Assembly: GCF_900312745.1 (NCBI RefSeq)
Contig: NZ_OMPD01000005.1
Coordinates: 1-64,000 of the forward strand
Direction: 5' to 3'
Source of the DNA: Aquimarina sp. AU58
Lineage (GTDB): Bacteria; Bacteroidota; Bacteroidia; Flavobacteriales; Flavobacteriaceae
Length of the DNA stretch: 64,000 nucleotides
Part shown: positions 42,284 through 51,437 of the stretch, piece by piece
Position numbering within the stretch: the first letter of the stretch is position 1
Layout: every line of letters starts with the position of its first letter
Position numbers and translations under genes: made by a program
The notes under the pieces: generated by a model
Database searches by the model: none
Seen by the model: only the letters and a program-made list of their open reading frames with translations
What the model was told of the DNA's origin: nothing

Positions 42284-43207
42284 TTATCCTGCAAGATCTA
42301 TATTTTTAAGTTTATTTTCTTCTGCAGTTTTTGCTTTCTGAGCTGCGTATTCATAACCTTGTCTCCACCAACTACTCATTAATTTTTTATTAAAAATCAA
42401 TGAGTTCTCTGTAAGTTTAGATGGTGTATAGTATAGATTTAAAGGAACTTCTTTATTAATCGCTGCTAACTTACCTAATACAGTATCATGTCCTTCAACC
42501 TGGTCCAACATATAGCTAAATAGGTTTACCATAAGTGAAAACGGATTTTTACCCAGTACTTTATTATGTTCCATATTTTCTGACTCCAAAATAATAGCAT
42601 CAACCTCTGTTGCCCCTCTTCGTATTGCTTCTCGAATAGGCACCATACAACCAAAACCTCCATCTGCATATTCACAACCATCTTTGGTAACCAAACTCAT
42701 AAAAGGAACATAGTTACAGGATATCCAAACCCAATCACAGAAATCTTCATAAGAAAAATCATTAATAGATTTATATTCTGTACTATTTTTAGTGAGGTTA
42801 GAAACGGTAACTACAACATCATCAACTTTTGTACGTGCCAGCTTAAATTCTTCTTCAGAAAAGTTTCTGCGGATAGCTCGCCTTAAGTTTTTACTTTCTC
42901 CGAATGTTCGCTTTCTTTTAATAAATTGCCATAGAGATGAAAAAAAGTTAATTGATACAAACTCTCTATTTCCTTTTTTTCTAACTACAAAAGGATTTAC
43001 ATTAAAGATTGTATGTTGGTTAACATTGGTATAGATATCATACATTTTCTCGATATTACCCAAAGCCAATTGTGAAATTAAAAGGCTTCCGGTAGAAGTC
43101 CCGAGAAACAGGTCATATTTCTTACCTTCCTCCTGAATTAAATATTGCGCTACACCACCGGCATAAGCTCCTTTACTTCCTCCTCCTGATATTACTAATG
43201 CTCGCAT
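42284..43207 (-). CDS. Patatin-like phospholipase, copy 2
   Basis: 307 residues from ATG 43207 (the frame opens at 43243, but upstream lies the tail of copy 1). The patatin domain starts at once: oxyanion GGGSKGAYAGG near residue 10, nucleophile elbow FLGTSTGSLL near 42, and the catalytic Asp in YADGGFG near 180, giving the Ser-Asp dyad. Cytoplasmic acyl hydrolase of lipids. It is one base downstream of copy 1, with which it shares the same layout and about half its residues (RALVISGGGSKGA opening; VWISCNYVPFMSLV and SLIFNKKLMSSWW counterparts). Last gene of the M1-patatin-patatin group. Confidence 0.88.
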   Translation of the reverse strand: MRALVISGGGSKGAYAGGVAQYLIQEEGKKYDLFLGTSTGSLLISQLALGNIEKMYDIYTNVNQHTIFNVNPFVVRKKGNREFVSINFFSSLWQFIKRKRTFGESKNLRRAIRRNFSEEEFKLARTKVDDVVVTVSNLTKNSTEYKSINDFSYEDFCDWVWISCNYVPFMSLVTKDGCEYADGGFGCMVPIREAIRRGATEVDAIILESENMEHNKVLGKNPFSLMVNLFSYMLDQVEGHDTVLGKLAAINKEVPLNLYYTPSKLTENSLIFNKKLMSSWWRQGYEYAAQKAKTAEENKLKNIDLAG

Positions 43208-43208
43208 A

Positions 43209-44102
43209 TTATAATGGGTTCGAAATGTTCTTTTTCTTTGCAAATTTATAACCTTTTGTCCACCATTGTGTCATCTTTTCTTTATCAAAAATTAATGAGT
43301 TCGTAGTCAGCACAGTAGGAGTATAATACAGATCCATTGCTACATCGTGTTCTATTGCCTTAAATTTACCAATTCGAATGTTTTGATGTTCTATTCTATC
43401 CATCATAAAATCAACCATACTTGTAATTAAAGTAAAGGGGTTTTTGGTAGGCATTCTATTTAAATAATTAATTTCTGTTTCGAGTATAATAACATCAAGC
43501 TCTGTTGCTCCACGTTTTATTGCCTCTTCAATAGGAACCATCGATCCCAAACCACCATCAACATAATCACAATGATTTTTTCTCACCAAACTCATAAAAG
43601 GCGGGTAATTGCAAGATATCCATATCCAATCTAAAAAATCCTGATACGTACATTCTTTTATTGATTTATATTCTACTTCATTAGCAGAAAGATTGGTTAC
43701 CGTAATGATTATATCTTTTTCTCCTGTTTTTAGTTCTTCAAAATACGATTCAGAAATAGCATTCTCTACCAAATTTCTAAGATTTCTACTATCACCAAAT
43801 GATTTTTTCCCTTTAATCAAATTATACAATACATTAAAATGATTGATATTGATACTTGTGTATCCTCTTTTCTTTTTAATAGTAAACGGGCAGCTTTTAA
43901 ATATTGAAGATTGGTTTACTGAAGTATAAAACGTTTTGATCTCTTCGATTTTTGATAATGCCAGATGTGATACCAAAAGGCTTCCGGTAGAAGTACCAAT
44001 AAACAGGTCATATTTTCTACCCAAATCCTGAATTAAATACTGTGCGACACCACCTGCAAAAGCTCCTTTACTACCACCACCAGAAATTACTAATGCACGC
44101 AT
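43209..44102 (-). CDS. Patatin-like phospholipase, copy 1
   Basis: 297 residues. Opening MRALVISGGGSKGAFAGGVA, nucleophile motif FIGTSTGSLLVSH near 42, catalytic Asp in YVDGGLGSMVPIEEAIKRG near 183. No signal peptide. The tandem copy follows with a one-base gap, and the start is 8 bp after the M1 aminopeptidase stop, so all three form one operon. The two copies differ most in the lid region (~60-130), which suggests different lipid substrates. The short distance and identical layout point to a local duplication. Confidence 0.88.
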   Translation of the reverse strand: MRALVISGGGSKGAFAGGVAQYLIQDLGRKYDLFIGTSTGSLLVSHLALSKIEEIKTFYTSVNQSSIFKSCPFTIKKKRGYTSININHFNVLYNLIKGKKSFGDSRNLRNLVENAISESYFEELKTGEKDIIITVTNLSANEVEYKSIKECTYQDFLDWIWISCNYPPFMSLVRKNHCDYVDGGLGSMVPIEEAIKRGATELDVIILETEINYLNRMPTKNPFTLITSMVDFMMDRIEHQNIRIGKFKAIEHDVAMDLYYTPTVLTTNSLIFDKEKMTQWWTKGYKFAKKKNISNPL

Positions 44103-44110
44103 GTTTTATG

Positions 44111-46231
44111 TTATGGGGTTAATTTTTTTTCCAAAAAATCCTGTTGGTTCTTCGGCAAACTATCCAATAAAACTACGTATTTCTTTTTATATTTTTCGTC
44201 CTTTAGTATTTTATCCAGAATTTTTCTACAAGAGTTCCTAAAACGCCAATTATGATGCGTAGCTCCATCTACTAGATCTATTAAGGAACGATCAGAAAAA
44301 GCTTGTAAACTTTCTAAATAAGTAAACGCATTCTCACGAGTACTGAATCCAAATTTTGACGAGGTGTAACCCGATAGCTCCAGATAAAATTTTTGATGTT
44401 CGCTGGTACGGTAATCCTTTGTGTTTAATGCTAAAACTAACCATAACATTCTAACATTTTTAGTATTAAAGCCTACAATTTCTTTGGTAAGATCCAGATA
44501 CTCTTTTCTTTTTTCTGGAAAACTAGTCCATAAATGATAAAGTGCCGGTTCTATGGTAGCATACGAGGCATCTTTTAGCAAAGATTCATATTGTTCTTGT
44601 AAATCCTTAGGTACTGTATTTAATGTATTGGCAATCGCCTGACGTACAAAAATGTTATTTGTCTCAAAAGCTTTATCATACAAGGCTATAACCTCTGGAG
44701 AGTTTTGCCCTTCTAATTGATATACAGCTTCCTGACCAATGTAATCATTTGTAGGGAAATCTAATGCCTTAGCCAAAGTCCCCCATTTTCCTGCCATAGG
44801 TTGAGTACGTTCTTGCGCCAGGCCAAGGTAGTTTTTAATGAAATCTGATTTTGCAAGTATATCTAATGCTTCTTGCGAAGGGAATTTTATATTCTCTAAC
44901 CATAATTGCCTAAATGCTTTCAAATCTTTACCACTCACAGCCGAAGCTATCGCTATAAAATCATTGGTTGTAACATTTTGAAATTTATGCTTTTCGAGAT
45001 AATTATGAATTGTAATTTTAAAACTAGTATTGCCAATCAAATTTCTTAATGCATGAATAGCCCAAGCTCCTCTTTGATAAAATGTTAGAGAGCTTGCTTT
45101 GGGATTTAATAATGATGTTGCATTCTTTGTTTTGGATAGCTCGGTGAGTTGTTCTGCGCTTTCATACAATTTGTATTGAAAATAATCATCTCCAAAAATT
45201 TCTTTTTCTGCTAATAATGCATAATATGTTGCAAACCCTTCTTGAAGCCAATGATGTGTTCCTTCGGTTTCAGTTATCAAATCTCCAAACCATTGATGTG
45301 CCAACTCATGCGCATTGACATTAATATAGTTTTGATCAATAAATGCGGTTTCATCAACCATAAAGGCATCAGAAAAAATAGTTGTTCCTGTATTTTCCAT
45401 ACCTGCATATAAAAAATCTTTAACAGGAATTTGCTTATAATTTTGCCAGGGAAACGAAAACCCAATCTCTTTTTCTAAAAAATCAAAGATCTGTTTACTA
45501 TGCTTATAGGTTGTCTCGAATTTATGCTTATCCTTGGGATGATAATACATTTCTAAAGGAGTTCCATTTGCCGAAGTTTCTACTACTTTATCATATTTTC
45601 CGATGGCAAAAGCAACCAAATAGCTACTCATGGGACGTTGCATATCATACTGCCAACTTTGGATAGAATCATTTACCGACTCTGTTTTAGTAAGTTTTCC
45701 ATTGGCAATAACTTCATAACCCTTATTAAAATTAATCGTAAGATCATATTCAAGCTTCTCATTCATATCATCAAAACTGGGAAGCCAATTAGAGGTATAT
45801 TTTCCTTGCCCTTGTGTCCATACCTGATCATTACCTTCATAATCTTTAACAAAATAAAGTGCCTTTTTAGGTTTAGCTTCATAGTAAATCACTAGTTGAT
45901 ACTCGTTTTCTCTTTTAAAGTTAGAATTAATGATAATCTTCTTATCATCATACTTAAAATCTACATTTTTATCATCTAAAGACACTTTGGTGATTATCAT
46001 ATGCTGAGCATCTACAAAAACAGATTTCACAGACTTTATTATTTTAAAAGTATATGTTACTTTTCCTTTTATTTTTTTTGATTTAGCATCTACAGTCACA
46101 TCGACTTTACCATTTTTAAAATCAACATCAGCTTGTTCCTTTTTAGAATTATGGGGTTGCACAGAAGCTACTTCTTGAGCATTACCGATCGAAGAAAAAA
46201 CAAGTATTAAAAAGCTTAAAATAAATTTCAT
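44111..46231 (-). CDS. M1 family aminopeptidase (aminopeptidase N-like)
   Basis: 706 residues with a signal peptide (MKFILSFLILVFSSIGNAQ). The M1 catalytic domain has the substrate-binding FLYAGMENTGTTIFS (GAMEN variant, ~275) and the zinc motif HELAHQWFGD near 308, with the third ligand Glu in WLQEGFATYYALL 19 residues later. N-terminal beta saddle (~40-220) and a helical ARM-like C-terminus (~470-706) complete the family layout. Removes N-terminal residues from peptides in the periplasm or outside the cell. First gene of the operon with two patatins; divergent from recG with ~100 bp between. Confidence 0.93.
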   Translation of the reverse strand: MKFILSFLILVFSSIGNAQEVASVQPHNSKKEQADVDFKNGKVDVTVDAKSKKIKGKVTYTFKIIKSVKSVFVDAQHMIITKVSLDDKNVDFKYDDKKIIINSNFKRENEYQLVIYYEAKPKKALYFVKDYEGNDQVWTQGQGKYTSNWLPSFDDMNEKLEYDLTINFNKGYEVIANGKLTKTESVNDSIQSWQYDMQRPMSSYLVAFAIGKYDKVVETSANGTPLEMYYHPKDKHKFETTYKHSKQIFDFLEKEIGFSFPWQNYKQIPVKDFLYAGMENTGTTIFSDAFMVDETAFIDQNYINVNAHELAHQWFGDLITETEGTHHWLQEGFATYYALLAEKEIFGDDYFQYKLYESAEQLTELSKTKNATSLLNPKASSLTFYQRGAWAIHALRNLIGNTSFKITIHNYLEKHKFQNVTTNDFIAIASAVSGKDLKAFRQLWLENIKFPSQEALDILAKSDFIKNYLGLAQERTQPMAGKWGTLAKALDFPTNDYIGQEAVYQLEGQNSPEVIALYDKAFETNNIFVRQAIANTLNTVPKDLQEQYESLLKDASYATIEPALYHLWTSFPEKRKEYLDLTKEIVGFNTKNVRMLWLVLALNTKDYRTSEHQKFYLELSGYTSSKFGFSTRENAFTYLESLQAFSDRSLIDLVDGATHHNWRFRNSCRKILDKILKDEKYKKKYVVLLDSLPKNQQDFLEKKLTP

Positions 46232-46330
46232 ACTACACGTAAATCAAATGTTCTGCCAAAATAACGAAATTAGTCTGTTTATGTTACAAATTTTAGATTG
46301 ACAATATTTCTATAATATAGTATATTCGCT

Positions 46331-48436
46331 ATGATGAATCCTAATATTTTACAAACTCCCATAGATTATCTAAAAGGTGTTGGCCCATCCCGTGCTACCT
46401 TACTTCGGTCAGAACTGGGGATTCATACATACCAGGATTTGGTTAACTTTTTCCCGAATCGATATCTTGATAAAACACAATACTATAAAATCAACCAATT
46501 GCAACGCAATTCGGCAGAGGTACAAATTATAGGCAAGATTGTTAATATTAAAACTGTAGAGCAAAAAAAAGGAAAGCGATTAGTTGCTAAATTTGTAGAT
46601 GATACAGGTTCTATAGAGTTAGTTTGGTTTAGAGGACATAAGTGGATTCGTGAAAATTTAAAAATCAATACTCCTTATGTCATTTTTGGAAAAACCAAAT
46701 ACTATAATGGTTTTAGTATGCCACACCCCGATATGGAGCTATTGACAGAGCATCAAAAAAATCTAAGAACGGTAATGCAACCCATATATCCTTCTACCGA
46801 AAAGCTCTCTAATAAAGGTATCACCAACCGCGTGATGAGTAAAATGATGCAACAATTGTTTGTAGAGACCAAAGTACGTTTCTATGATACATTGTCTCAG
46901 GAAATTCTTGAGGATCTTAAACTTATTTCAAAAAGTGAAGCTGTTTTTAATATTCATTTTCCTAAAAGCCAGGAATTATTATCCAAAGCGCAATATCGGC
47001 TTAAATTTGAAGAGCTATTTTATATTCAGCTACAGCTGATCACTAAAAAACTAATTCGAAAACAAAAAATAAAAGGGTTTCCATTTACTGAAGTGGGTAA
47101 GCATTTTAATAATTTCTATAAAGACCACCTTCCTTTTGATCTTACCAATGCACAAAAACGGGTGATCAAAGAAATTAGAAATGATATTGGAAGTAGTGCT
47201 CAAATGAATCGTCTTTTGCAAGGAGATGTAGGATCGGGAAAAACAATTGTGGGATTGATGACCATGTTATTGGCTATTGATAATGGATTTCAAGCTTGTT
47301 TAATGGCTCCAACGGCAATCCTGGCAAATCAACATTATCAGGGGATTACTGCACTTACCAAAGATCTTGATATTAATGTAAAATTATTAATGGGTAGTTC
47401 TACAGCCAAAGAACGACGAAAAATCCACGAAGAACTAGAAGAAGGGTCATTACATATCCTAATTGGTACTCATGCTGTATTAGAAGATAAAGTGCAGTTT
47501 AAAAATCTGGGGTTAGCTATTATTGATGAGCAACATCGATTTGGAGTAGCACAACGTGCTAAGTTATGGCATAAAAACACTTATCCACCTCATATTCTGG
47601 TAATGACAGCAACTCCGATTCCCAGGACATTAGCGATGAGTTTATATGGTGATCTGGATATTTCGGTAATTGATGAACTTCCGCCAGGTCGTAAAGCTAT
47701 TAAAACGGTACATCGATACGATAGTAACCGATTAAAAGTATTTAAATTCATTTCTGAAGAAATACAAAAAGGAAGACAAATTTATATTGTTTATCCATTG
47801 ATACAGGAATCAGAAGCTATGGATTATAAAGATCTTATGGATGGGTATGAAAGTATAGCTCGCTCTTTTCCCCCTCCCGAGTATCAAATTTCTATTGTTC
47901 ATGGTAAAATGAAACCTGCTGATAAAGATTATGAAATGGAACGCTTTGTAAAAGGGGAAACCCAAATTATGGTTGCTACTACTGTAATTGAAGTTGGCGT
48001 TAATGTACCAAATGCCAGTGTAATGATTATAGAGAGTGCAGAGCGTTTTGGGTTATCACAATTGCATCAGTTACGAGGACGTGTAGGTCGTGGAGCAGAA
48101 CAAAGTTTTTGCATTCTTATGACCAGCTTCAAATTATCTGCAGACAGTAAGACCCGATTAGAAACTATGGTACGCACCAATGATGGTTTTGATATTGCCG
48201 AGGTAGATCTAAAATTACGAGGTCCTGGAGATATTATGGGCACCCAACAAAGTGGTGTGCTTAATCTTAAAATAGCAGATATCGTAAGAGATAATGATAT
48301 CTTAAAAACAGCAAGGCATTATGCTATGAAAATCCTAAATGAAGACCCTTCTTTATCCTTAGAGAAAAATAAAGTATTACTGTACACCTATCAGCAACTC
48401 GCCAAACATAAGAATATATGGAATTACATTTCTTAA
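46331..48436 (+). CDS. recG: ATP-dependent DNA helicase RecG
   Basis: 701 residues, full length. N-terminal wedge/OB domain (~1-250: DYLKGVGPSRATLLRSELGI, VNFFPNRYLDKT). Helicase motifs: Walker A LQGDVGSGKTIVGLM near 296, DEQH box IIDEQHRFGVAQRAKLWH near 397, MTATPIPRTLAMSLYG near 424, QIYIVYPLIQE, then VATTVIEVGVNVPNAS near 548 and QLRGRVGRGAEQSFC near 578. RecG rewinds and reverses stalled forks and processes recombination junctions. Single gene, divergent from the M1 operon. Confidence 0.97.
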   Translation: MMNPNILQTPIDYLKGVGPSRATLLRSELGIHTYQDLVNFFPNRYLDKTQYYKINQLQRNSAEVQIIGKIVNIKTVEQKKGKRLVAKFVDDTGSIELVWFRGHKWIRENLKINTPYVIFGKTKYYNGFSMPHPDMELLTEHQKNLRTVMQPIYPSTEKLSNKGITNRVMSKMMQQLFVETKVRFYDTLSQEILEDLKLISKSEAVFNIHFPKSQELLSKAQYRLKFEELFYIQLQLITKKLIRKQKIKGFPFTEVGKHFNNFYKDHLPFDLTNAQKRVIKEIRNDIGSSAQMNRLLQGDVGSGKTIVGLMTMLLAIDNGFQACLMAPTAILANQHYQGITALTKDLDINVKLLMGSSTAKERRKIHEELEEGSLHILIGTHAVLEDKVQFKNLGLAIIDEQHRFGVAQRAKLWHKNTYPPHILVMTATPIPRTLAMSLYGDLDISVIDELPPGRKAIKTVHRYDSNRLKVFKFISEEIQKGRQIYIVYPLIQESEAMDYKDLMDGYESIARSFPPPEYQISIVHGKMKPADKDYEMERFVKGETQIMVATTVIEVGVNVPNASVMIIESAERFGLSQLHQLRGRVGRGAEQSFCILMTSFKLSADSKTRLETMVRTNDGFDIAEVDLKLRGPGDIMGTQQSGVLNLKIADIVRDNDILKTARHYAMKILNEDPSLSLEKNKVLLYTYQQLAKHKNIWNYIS

Positions 48437-48502
48437 TGTGTAATAAATACAATACTATCATGTTTAGCTAATTTATAATCTAAAATAAGCACTGTATTAT
48501 AA

Positions 48503-48510
48503 TACCTTTG
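48503..48510 (+). promoter_or_regulatory. Candidate -7 promoter element of the DinB gene
   Basis: TACCTTTG fits TAnnTTTG and lies 47 bp before the ATG at 48558. Confidence 0.35.
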
Positions 48511-48557
48511 AAATTTCTAAACAAAGTAGTTAAAAAACAAATAAAGACTTCTTAAAA

Positions 48558-49085
48558 ATGCCATATCAACAGATACCAGAATACCCAGAAAATTATTCAT
48601 CAGGTAACATAATTTCTAGACTTATAGATGGTCTTGGATATCGTTATTATTGGGCTACAGATAATCTTACAGATACCGATCTAAAATATAAGCCATCCGC
48701 CGAAGGGTTTAATACATATGAAACCATAGAACATATATATTGGCTTTCAATAATGATTACTAATACTGCGCAAAATTTACCTAGTATCAGACTTACTCCA
48801 AACGATCTATCTCCTCTAAATTTTGATATCTTAAGAAAAAAAACGCTGTACAATCTAAAGAAGGCAAGCGAATTATATGCAAAAAACACAAAAGACGATA
48901 TAGATAACTATATGGTCGTTATACAAAGTGATGGGTATAAAGGAGAATTTCCTTTCTGGCATATGATCAATGGTCCAATATCTGATGCGCTCTACCACAC
49001 AGGACAAATAGTATCGTTTAGGAGGACAACCGGCAATCCAATAGATCCAAAAGTTAATGTATTTACAGGAAAAGCAAGGAGTTAA
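48558..49085 (+). CDS. DinB family protein
   Basis: 175 residues forming one DinB/YfiT four-helix bundle. Characteristic features: GLGYRYYWATDNLTDTDLKY near residue 27, the first metal-ligand helix ETIEHIYWLSIMI near 55 (His), and the C-terminal pair HMINGPISDALYHTGQIVSF near 140 (two His). Family members bind a divalent metal and include thiol-dependent S-transferases; many are stress-induced with unknown substrates. Followed by a GNAT gene and a LysE exporter on the same strand, each with its own spacer, so an operon is possible but not compelling. Confidence 0.85.
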   Translation: MPYQQIPEYPENYSSGNIISRLIDGLGYRYYWATDNLTDTDLKYKPSAEGFNTYETIEHIYWLSIMITNTAQNLPSIRLTPNDLSPLNFDILRKKTLYNLKKASELYAKNTKDDIDNYMVVIQSDGYKGEFPFWHMINGPISDALYHTGQIVSFRRTTGNPIDPKVNVFTGKARS

Positions 49086-49230
49086 ATTTTGGTTAAGAAG
49101 AGATTTAAACGATTTTTTTACTCATATAGTCATATTTTTATCTCTTGTAATACTAAGTTTTTAGGTCTTTTAAAGCCTTTGGGTTACCTAAATTAATTTA
49201 ATACTCTACTATAAAATTTTAGCATTAATT

Positions 49231-49761
49231 ATGAGTAATGAAGAATATATTATAAAAGAAGCTGCTCCAGATGAGTTTGCAAAAGTTGGAGAACTAATGG
49301 TTGATGTATATTCACAGTTAGAAGGTTTTCCTTCTAAAAAGGAACAACCCAACTATTATAAAATGTTGGCTAATATCGGAAGTTTAACAGAGAACCCTAA
49401 AACGAAGTTGTTGGTTGCTATTTCTTCAAATAAAAAAATAGGAGGCGGTGTTGTTTATTTTGGTGACATGAAATATTATGGTTCTGGCGGTACGGCCACG
49501 ACAGAAAAACATGCTTCTGGATTTAGGTTACTGGCAGTCGATCCAGCTACCAGAGGTAAAGGTCTAGGCAAACGTTTAACAAATGCTTGTATACAGATTG
49601 CAAAAAATGAAAAACAAAATCAAATGATAATTCATTCTACAAAAGCTATGCAGGTAGCATGGAAAATGTATGAAAACATGGGGTTTAAAAGATCAGAAGA
49701 TTTAGACTTTATGCAAGGAGAACTTCCTGTTTTTGGTTTTAGATTAGTACTTCAAGAATAA
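49231..49761 (+). CDS. GNAT family N-acetyltransferase
   Basis: 176 residues. GNAT core: an N-terminal strand-helix unit IIKEAAPDEFAKVGELMVD, then the acetyl-CoA pyrophosphate loop in FRLLAVDPATRGKGLGKRL near residue 108 (V-x-x-x-x-RGKGLG), and a C-terminal AMQVAWKMYENMGFKR near 145. The acceptor (amine, amino acid or peptide) cannot be predicted. It precedes a LysE-type exporter by 45 bp, so the two may be co-transcribed and act on the same amino-acid-like compound; this is inference from distance only. Confidence 0.88.
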   Translation: MSNEEYIIKEAAPDEFAKVGELMVDVYSQLEGFPSKKEQPNYYKMLANIGSLTENPKTKLLVAISSNKKIGGGVVYFGDMKYYGSGGTATTEKHASGFRLLAVDPATRGKGLGKRLTNACIQIAKNEKQNQMIIHSTKAMQVAWKMYENMGFKRSEDLDFMQGELPVFGFRLVLQE

Positions 49762-49806
49762 TGAATTTCATTGAAATAATTAGACATAATACACTACGCT
49801 ACTACT

Positions 49807-50466
49807 ATGATACTACCAGATTTTGAAAATATTGTATTTTTCTTGGCAGCTGCCTCTATATTAATTCTTATACCCGGCCCGTCTGTTCTTTATATTATGG
49901 CCAAAAGTGTCGAACAGGGATATAAGGCAGGTATCGTTTCAGTTTTAGGAATAGGTATTGGAAGCATGATTCATGTTGCTGCCGCTGCAATAGGGATTTC
50001 TTCTATATTGCTAACATCTTCTACTGCATTTTCGATTGTAAAGTATCTAGGAGCCATCTATCTTATTTATCTAGGTATCAAGAAATTATTAGAAAAAATA
50101 CCTAGTAAGCAACCAGTAATTACAAATAAAGACAAGCGATTAGACAAAATTTTTTATGAAGGTATTATAGTGAATACTTTTAATCCTAAGACAGCAATAT
50201 TCTTTTTTTCTTTTTTACCGCAATTCATAAATATTGATAAAGGAGGTAATGCCAGTCAAATATTATTTCTTGGTATTTTATTTACTGTTTTTGCAATATT
50301 GAGCGACACCTTATATGTTTTACTTTCTGTAAAAATATCAAAATGGTTTACTAACTCAAAAAAATACCTCAAAAGACAAAAAAACATTACAGGTTCTATT
50401 TACATAGCTCTTGGCCTAATAACATTGACTATTAATCAGCCTATAGAGCATTCTAATACAAAATAG
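49807..50466 (+). CDS. LysE family amino acid exporter
   Basis: 219 residues with six hydrophobic segments (about 8-28, 40-62, 68-88, 118-140, 152-175, 194-212), the LysE/RhtB topology. The family motif LILIPGPSVLYIMAKSVEQG near residue 18 contains the conserved PGP. A second signature, FNPKTAIFFFSFLPQFI, lies near 125. Exports an amino acid or derivative across the inner membrane using the proton gradient; the substrate is not predictable. Adjacent to a GNAT acetyltransferase. Confidence 0.9.
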   Translation: MILPDFENIVFFLAAASILILIPGPSVLYIMAKSVEQGYKAGIVSVLGIGIGSMIHVAAAAIGISSILLTSSTAFSIVKYLGAIYLIYLGIKKLLEKIPSKQPVITNKDKRLDKIFYEGIIVNTFNPKTAIFFFSFLPQFINIDKGGNASQILFLGILFTVFAILSDTLYVLLSVKISKWFTNSKKYLKRQKNITGSIYIALGLITLTINQPIEHSNTK

Positions 50467-50596
50467 CAGGTATTTTTATTATTATATAAATAGTCAAAAA
50501 ATATATAATTTATTTGATGATTCGCTTTTTTGTAACTACACCTTAAAAACAAAGTCCTTTTACCGATAGTATAGTGCAAAATAATTAGTATTAGGT

Positions 50597-51376
50597 ATGG
50601 AAATAGTATGTTACGGTTGTGGAAGAGGTGAAAATCCTGAAAATACAATTGAAGGAATACGCCATTGTCAATCAATAAATCCAGATTGGTGGGTAGAAAT
50701 GGATATTCAGATTACTAAAGATCAAAAATTAGTGCTATTTCATGATTATCAAACAAAACGAATCACTGGGGTAAATAACAAAATTCACCTACTTACCTTA
50801 AAAGAAATACAACAACTAAATGCAGGGTATAATTTTAATGTTGAAAATGAATTTATATATCGTGAGAACCCAATACGAATTCCGACTGTAGAAGAGGTAT
50901 TTCAAAAATTTCCAAAAGCCAAACTATTATTAGATCTTCATACAAACAACCTCTTGGCAGTTACTCGACTGATTACATTAATTAAAAAATATGCTATGGC
51001 TAATCAGATAATTATAGTTAGTCGATATGATGAAGTAATTTCTTCTTTCAAAAAGAAACGGCCCAAATGGAGGTATGGTGTACCTACCAAAGAAGCAAAA
51101 AAAATGATTTATAGTAGTTTCCTTTATTTAGATAAGCTCTTTCCTATTACATCAGATATATTAATGCTTCCTAAAAAAGCTGGTAAAGTGAATGTTTTAA
51201 CAAAAAGAGTGGTTAAGCATGTTAAAAAACGAAACAAAACACTTTGGGCCTGGATGTATGAAGGAGAAATTGTAGAAACTGTAGATAATGAAATGGAGCT
51301 AAATGAAATGAAAGAGCTCGGAGTAAATGGTATATTTACAGGTTATCCTAAAAAATTAATGAATGAACTACAATAA
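50597..51376 (+). CDS. Glycerophosphodiester phosphodiesterase-like protein lacking the catalytic His-Arg
   Basis: 259 residues, whole GDPD TIM barrel, cytoplasmic. The motif normally read as AHRG...PENT is here VCYGCGRGENPENTIEG: alignment to UgpQ places Tyr and Gly where the catalytic His and Arg normally sit. The metal-binding Glu and Asp are kept (WWVEMDIQITKDQKLVLFHD, with the second His) near residue 36, as is the third metal-ligand block (KLLLDLHTN) near 113. The product may be an inactive or repurposed member or have a shifted active site. Single gene upstream of an alpha/beta hydrolase; its N-terminus is complete, so this is not a start-site artefact. Confidence 0.8.
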   Translation: MEIVCYGCGRGENPENTIEGIRHCQSINPDWWVEMDIQITKDQKLVLFHDYQTKRITGVNNKIHLLTLKEIQQLNAGYNFNVENEFIYRENPIRIPTVEEVFQKFPKAKLLLDLHTNNLLAVTRLITLIKKYAMANQIIIVSRYDEVISSFKKKRPKWRYGVPTKEAKKMIYSSFLYLDKLFPITSDILMLPKKAGKVNVLTKRVVKHVKKRNKTLWAWMYEGEIVETVDNEMELNEMKELGVNGIFTGYPKKLMNELQ

Positions 51377-51437
51377 TTAACTTCAAACTTTAAAAAGATC
51401 CTATATAATCAATTGGCAAAATTATAATCATTCTATT

